A stretch of 64,000 nt of DNA, taken from Malus domestica. Lineage: Eukaryota; Streptophyta; Magnoliopsida; Rosales; Rosaceae. A program made the translations under genes and the position numbers. Numbering within the stretch: the first letter of the stretch is position 1; the number at the start of each line of letters is the position of its first letter. Location: the NCBI RefSeq assembly GCF_042453785.1, contig NC_091668.1, positions 8,142,001-8,206,000 of the forward strand, in the 5' to 3' direction. The notes under the pieces were generated by a model that saw only the letters and a program-made list of their open reading frames with translations, was not told the DNA's origin and did not search any database. Positions 57,528 through 64,000 of the stretch are shown in pieces.

Positions 57528-60500
57528 ACACGTTATTAGCACGCTCTTGACGCTACGCTAACAAGAAAGTTTGATCTTCAATTTGGGGAGTATTACGTTT
57601 TAATCATTCTTTTCATGATTAATTTATTATTTTATTAAATTGATCTACATGCTATTGATTCAATTTAATTTTTCTGTGTTGAATGTGATACAACGCATTG
57701 GAGAATTCCGACTTTCAAGAAGGATCTTCTACAAATTCAAAGGCTTTTGTTGTTTTCTGCTACTCAGGTACGCTTAAAATAAAGAAATATATGTGAAACG
57801 ATCTATGAAGCATGAAAACATTCCCCATGATGCATGAACCCCCTACATTTATATTTACCTTCCGATATATATATTGTATATGTTCATATATTTGTCAATA
57901 TATATATTTGTTTCATACATTACGCAATAATTGCTATGTGGAATTTGTGAGTCAAAGTATTCAATTAAATTAGAAGCATGTTTCAGGTTTTCCTAAACCC
58001 TAAAGGATTTGAAAAAAAAAATGGGGGAATCAGGACATGGTGCGGCACACCACTGCACCATCATTGTGCAAATAATCACCAGGCCTAGACTTGGATTTTA
58101 CCTCGGTAGGGCCGCAGCCCTGAGCCTATGCACACTGGCCTTGGCCCGTAGCCATCCAACCTGCCCAATTGTCTGGGTTGTCCTCCCATACACACGCTGC
58201 AACCTTTTTGGTTGCTGGGTTTTATTGCTCTGGCCCGCATACATATAGCCAGCATATGCTAGGCTTGTCATTGCGCCACCCATACCCAAGCTCGTGACCT
58301 GCAGTCACTATGGGGCTGCTTTCACGCAACCAGCCTTTGCTGGGATCCCCGTGACAACCCATAGGCCAGTTTGTGCTAGACCTGTCTGTGCACTCCCTTG
58401 TGGCCCAAAACACGACCCAGCTACGGCTAGGGTCTCCCATTCCTCACCCGTGGCCTGCAGTCACCACCAAAGGAACATTTGGGCCTTGCCTTATGATTAA
58501 GGCACCTAACCCGTGCCTCTTAACCCCCGGCATTAAGCCCAATTATTTTTGGGGCTCTATTTTCGATCCAATAATATTATTTTAATATTATTTTGCTTCT
58601 ACAATCCACCCCGAATGGTCCCGATCTATTGAATTAATTAAAAGCGACCTGTAGTCCATTAATCTGATAATGAATACAAAATTATTGACCTGAAGATCAC
58701 TTTTGGATATTAACGATTCAATAATTTATTTCTCTTCTTTGAAAATCACATACTTTCGTAGTAACGAAGCTCTCACACTTGAGTTTCCAAAGACAACTCA
58801 AATCCACTACACTAAGTTAGTATATTGCATTCTGAGTTTCTTGCCGGAACCTCTCTTTTAAGAACTAAATGTTTATAAACTAAATCGAACCTATAGTTTC
58901 GAATTTAGTGCCTTTGAAACCAAAAGTTTTCATAAAACAATACACCCATGAAAACCCAACGTTTTTCATGAAAACCATGTCTTAGAACTTGAATGTTCTA
59001 ACTTTGATGCTTATGGATGATTCATTCCCATAGCACCAATCACAATCTTGTTCCCTCAAATTCAGTGGATTGTCGAACCGTCACAAGTTTGATTTTCCTG
59101 ATTTGGACGTTTTCTAATAGAAACCACTTTAGGTGGGGTACAAGACGTGAATCTCCACTTGACTATCAAGAAGCTGAGAAACCATTGATGCCAACAATAG
59201 ACAAGGAAGAGCTGAATAAGCCTCCGCCATAATCTTCATTCGAAGACTTATGCTTAAAGCATTACAAATGGAAATACTTCCCGAATGAGGATTCCATGGC
59301 TCTTTGGCTCGCTTCTATAGACCGTCTAATCATGAAAGAAATTGCCCGAATGAAACCATGATTACGTCCATGAATGAGTACAATTTTGAATTTTATAAAT
59401 CCGAACGAATCTTGACTGGAGAATACTTTTCTCGTCATTCCATGTTTCTAACTCGCTCCTGAAGTAGCAGTGTAAAAAGTGTAAATTTACCAAATTCTTG
59501 GATCTTATTACTACCACAAACGTGAGAGAAAGGTATGGACCCAGTTCGGCTAATGTCTACCGAATGGCTCGACCCAGTTCAGTCAAAACCTAACTAAATG
59601 GTGATGCACTGCTTCGGCAGGGATACACTGAATGACATATTCTTTCACAATACAATTTCGAGTTTGTGTTCACAAACATATAGTATAATCAGGGCCTGCC
59701 AAGGTGTGGCATCATGCTCGAAGCATGATCCTTGGTACATAAGACCTAAAACTTCAAGAATAAGGGATAATATTCTTGAACCTCAACCTTGCAAGAATCT
59801 ACTCCCGTCTTGATGGAATAGATCATTGGTTATGCACTTGTTCATGCCCTTACCAATATTGTTGAGGAGTACCATTCTAGTAGTCAATATGTGAGATTGA
59901 TTTTGCTCCACCGAACATCGTTGGCAGAGCAAAATTTCGACATGGATGGCCTTATTGGCCGAATCCCCTTAGTAAATTTACTTTGTGAACATTTTTCCAT
60001 GTTATTGGATTCAAGTTTGGTGTATGGATAATCTTATTGATATTGTCCTCGAATATGAGTTAATTGAATCATGTTTCTTAATACATGTGACCGATTCAAT
60101 TAAACACGTGATTAGGTAGGAATGTGGGAAAGTTAGTTGTCTGGATGAATGCGTACTACGCACACTAACTTTACACCTAAATCACATCTCTAACAACGAC
60201 TTCAGGTCTATCCAACCTGATTAAGAGTATTGGCACGCTCCTCGTTGTATGAATGATACTGAATTATCATTTAAGGGACCTTAAATTCTTCCTGACGTTC
60301 AGTTTTTAAGGATATTTGAGATGACAATGATCATAAATGAAACCACTGAAGAAAATAGAGTGAAATATCTTTGCACCACCTCCAAAAATGAGCCTGAAGC
60401 TTTGATTTAGGGCCAATGGGTTGTCTCCCAACTGGGAATACACCACATGTGGCTAGCCTATAGCCTGGTAATTAAGCAGTTTACTTGTTTTGGCACGACC

Positions 60501-63500
60501 TTTTGGGACACTTAGATCGAACAATGATGCTACAACGCATCTCCTTATCTGAAGTAAGGATTTTGTACCTACAAGCACACTTTGTCAATCCTGCTCATTA
60601 GGGAAATTGATTTTCTATATCATTTCTTGCAAAGATACAACACGACTCCATTTTCGCAGTGGATTCAAGGGAATATATATGGACTAATCCAACCAAAATG
60701 CGGACCATATAAATATTTATGGTTTTGGTTGATGAATCGACAAACTAGTCACAAGTTTGTCCACATACATTACTGCTAAACCTCTTGGCCGATTAAGGGT
60801 TCACCACCCTACTTATCCCTTAAGGTCTGGAAGACTGGATAATGCCAGAGAGTTTATATCGACGGTTTTCGATAAAGTATTGCATGTCATTTTGGGTTTT
60901 TAATTAAACATCGCATTCCCATGTTCACCCCAAATAGCCTAGCCAAGCGATCATAAAGCGCAATTTAAATGATCGCCCAAATTTTGGTAAACGTACCAAG
61001 TTTTCGGTCTTTGCCTAGGGCTATGCAATCTTGCATGCAGCTATGTTGGTCCGCCTTGAGGCCCATTGCCACCCAACTTATATGACGTTACAGTTGGTTA
61101 CTGGGTATGAACCTGACGACTTTTGTATTTATGCATTTGGGTGCGCATTCCAAATACCAAGTTGCGCCGCCACAACGTACCACCATGGGTCCTCAAAGAA
61201 GGATGTGTATCTTTTGTCAATCATGATTCTCCTTCATACTAGCTCCTTTCGAGCCCTTGCACACGATCTCTTTACTGCTTATTTGCAGGTTGTCACTTTA
61301 ATGAGACAGTCTTCCTGCCGTTAGGGGGAGATAAGAACATCAACGTTCCTGTAGAACGACATAAATTTGCATGGACGTTGCCCACTATGTCTCATCTCGA
61401 TCCCCATACCGCACAAGTGTGATAAACAAGTGTGACGAATTCTAGATTTCAGAATGTTGCTCCAGACGCATTCCTCAGATCTAGCTAAAGTGACGAGATC
61501 ATATACCAGCTGCAAACATGTCTGCAAGGATAGACGTACTTAACGGACGTCGAGTTAACATCCCTGGAGGGTGTGCCGCCCATGTTGGACGGTTTGGACG
61601 CCCCTGTTGGACAGTCCGGTACATCGGCGGATAGCCAATCAATATGTCTTGGCCTGGAGCACGACATATCATTCGGTTCGTAGGATTCACTTCCCTGGAA
61701 GAGGAAGACACGATACAACAATGAATCTAAACTCGATCACTGTCTCAAATCATTTCCATCTCATGAGATTAATCTAGATTACTCCCGAGACTTGAAGTTC
61801 TTGGTCCAGTATACTAGTTTGGATGAGAAAATGGAATTGAAATGAGATTATCATCGATGATGTTTTCACTTATATGGTAGCTACCGACATAAATGAAAAG
61901 CGACGATATCGAACCGTGTTCCGTTGATTAAGTGACAACGTAGAACTGATTGGACAAATAAAGTTACAATCCAGGTCAAATTCCTTACCAAAGTGTGTAT
62001 TGGACCTGTCGTTCCTACACTACCCAAGGTAACCCTGTTGAGTTACAAGTGGGAAAGGAAACGTTATGAGATGAATGAAATAGTGTGATATGATGCACGT
62101 TTTACGGCGCAAGGTTTCTCTCAAAACGTCATGTGATTGATAGCAGCATTATGAAATGTGGTTAGTATTTCTCCATGAGGATATAAATATGGAGATTTAC
62201 GTTTAAGTTCCCGAAGAATTACATGGACTGGTTCAAATAGTTCCAAACCACGGAACACCCTCTTAACTCGTTTTGAGGCGTTCACTTATGGATTGAAAAA
62301 TCCGACGGATGTGGTATACCCGTCTAAGTGATTATTTGATCAGTCAAGGATATGAATTATCCCCTTACGTGTTAAACTATGAAGTCTTATTCCAAATTGC
62401 TAGAGTTACAGTTTGTGTCGTTAACACGAATCTCACTAATACTCAAAGAGCTTGAGAAAACTACCTCGCACCTGAAGATGGAATTTGAGATGAAGGATCT
62501 TGGAAAAACTTGTTTATGCCTTGACTTGAAGTTGAAGCATTGTTCTGACGGTATTTTTGTCTACCAGTCGAACTACACCCGGAATGTGTCACCTTTGAGT
62601 ATACCCATGATCGTCCATACGTTATATGCAAATGAGACTCTTGAAGAGTTTATGGAATCTGAAATTCCATATCTAAAAGTTCAACTTTACGCTTCGTTGT
62701 ACTTAGCTCATTGTATTTAGACAGGACATCTCCTTCGCTGTTGATCTTGGTAAAGATGTAGCACTGCGCCTATACGCAACCATTGAATTAGTATTAAAGA
62801 CGTACCCTGAAGGTATTATGTGGGCAAATCCCAACGCATCTTGAGCACATCTAACCCCCTGATCCTCGAAATGATGCTTGCCTTGTTTGTTATGCTGACG
62901 CTGGTTACTTATCAAACCCGCACAAGGCAAAATCCCCGAATGGTTATGTCTTTATCGTTAGGGATATTGCAATATCATGGAGGTCCACGATATGACCCTA
63001 GTTGCGAAATCTTTGAATCGTTCCAAGACTCACCTTACTTCACTATGCCACAAGTGAGACATGGTTAGGAGTTCTTGTTGAGCATATTCGAAGTACTTGC
63101 TATATTTTCATCCATTGTTGAGTCCCAACGACGATCCATGAAGATTATGCCACATATATCAACCCGACCAAGCCATGATACATCAACAAAGTCAACACCA
63201 AGACATATTGCGTCTACATCTACATCAGCAAAGCATCAGGAGATTGAAGTCATGCAAACCGATCCCAGACAACCTTGCCGACCTTTACACGATGTCACTG
63301 CCGAAGTCAACCTTCCAGAAGCTTGTCCAAGGAATTGGTATGCCTAACTACTCATATGCAATGCTTGTAGTTCTCATTTGAAAGTTATGTCAAATTCAGG
63401 AAGAGTATCCAGAAGTATACTTACTTGATCTTAATGTACTTTTTTTCCCTACGATTAGGAGCATTTTTCCCACTGGGTTTTTGCTACCTAACTAGGTTTT

Positions 63501-63788
63501 AATGAGGCACCCATCCTGGGCTGATTATACCCTTGAGAGCTCTTCTACTTGCGTCCAAAAGATGTATAGTTTTGACTTAATGCAACTTCTCACTTTTCTC
63601 CTTAGACTATGGGTTTTTCTCCCACCTTGGGTTTTATCATAGCGAGGTTTTGTGAGTTTTACTTTTTATGCATTATTCCGTTGATTTGAGACTCGTATTT
63701 GCCCATTGTGTTGACGACTTCATCAATTATACTTTCAATGAAGACTTGATGCGCCATTTACTTGAGTATTTACACACTCAATGGGGAG

Positions 63789-64000
63789 TGTTGCAGTCCT
63801 ATTTAGAATAGGAATGTGATTGTGTAAATCCTAGGAAATATGGAAATGTATCTTATATTCCTATTAGGATTAGATTACCTATTAAATGTTGTAATCCTAC
63901 AGGGAAAGGTTTTACCCTTCCTACTACTATAAATAAAGGCACAATGGGGTGAGATAACACACACTCACAATTACACATCTCTCTATTCTTCTCTCTATTG
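63789..64000 (+). repeat. 3' LTR of the copia element, cut by the window edge
   Basis: Begins TGTTGCAGTCCTATTTAG and follows the 5' LTR to the last base of the window, so about 55 bp are missing. Confidence 0.9.

Larger units (their letters stand above)
57260..64000 (+). mobile_element. Decayed Ty1/copia retrotransposon, right end beyond the window
   Basis: 5' LTR 57260-57527, internal region 57528-63788, 3' LTR from 63789 to the window end and beyond. Coding remnants occur in copia order: a gag trace near 59380-59530, integrase fragments at about 60630-61200 (for example MLHAAMLVRL and LVTGYEPD), then reverse transcriptase (KGNVMRxMK region near 62050; EFEMKDLGKT at 62490-62520) and RNase H to about 63350 (SLPKSTFQKLVQGIGM). 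Integrase before reverse transcriptase is diagnostic of Ty1/copia. Stops and frameshifts break every domain. A conserved ACACGTTATTAGCACG sits in the primer-binding position at 57528. CAATGGGGAG precedes the 3' LTR. A GC-richer leader at about 58010-58520 has no gag homology. Confidence 0.88.

Noticed and set aside
1-64000. tRNA genes
   Set aside because: I found no sequence with convincing A and B boxes and a cloverleaf. The GGTTCGATT at 14681 belongs to a dispersed repeat. A tRNAscan run would settle this.

Overview
This 64 kb window is nuclear DNA of a dicot plant. The genes are intron-rich and AT-biased, splice sites are GT-AG, and the intergenic DNA is packed with small transposons. The gene complement and several repeat families (a Cassandra-type TRIM, Mutator-like fold-back MITEs, a MITE with short GGGGTGTG-type ends) fit Rosaceae, most likely the apple/pear group. 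That assignment is inference from memory and was not verified by search. Layout. 0-4 kb: a single-exon two-EF-hand protein on the plus strand, then a solo LTR with a perfect target-site duplication. 4.0-9.3 kb: an 11-exon phosphatidate phosphatase (lipin/PAH) gene on the minus strand with a GA microsatellite upstream. 9.9-17.4 kb: AT-rich DNA with no protein gene, but a U2 snRNA pseudogene whose Pol II snRNA promoter (USE plus TATA) is present twice. 17.5-18.5 kb: a BKI1-like brassinosteroid receptor inhibitor. 18.5-27.5 kb: a transposon field containing a MITE with a TRIM nested inside it, a 1.07 kb Mutator-like fold-back and several smaller MITEs. 27.5-31.4 kb: a 9-exon PP2C phosphatase. 35.1-39.4 kb: two tandem B3-domain genes. 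39.9-40.5 kb: a berberine-bridge-enzyme-like pseudogene. 40.8-42.1 kb: a farnesol-dehydrogenase-like short-chain dehydrogenase. 42.7-46.9 kb: a non-coding LTR retrotransposon with an intact TSD. 48.4-51.9 kb: a DUF829/TMEM53-like alpha/beta hydrolase. 53.3-55.5 kb: ORC2. 56.2-57.0 kb: a hAT-like non-autonomous element. 57.3-64.0 kb: a decayed Ty1/copia element whose right LTR runs off the window. All complete multi-exon models were built by hand. Each sums to a multiple of three with GT-AG introns: PAH 973 aa, PP2C 430 aa, B3 236 and 224 aa, dehydrogenase 340 aa, DUF829 417 aa, ORC2 362 aa. The genes are ordinary unlinked plant housekeeping or signalling genes, all but the EF-hand gene on the minus strand, and do not form a pathway. 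The most unusual material is in the repeats. One is a TRIM whose two LTRs are unrelated yet which is flanked by one target-site duplication, itself inserted in a MITE that has its own 10-bp duplication. The other is the truncated U2 gene with a tandemly duplicated promoter.
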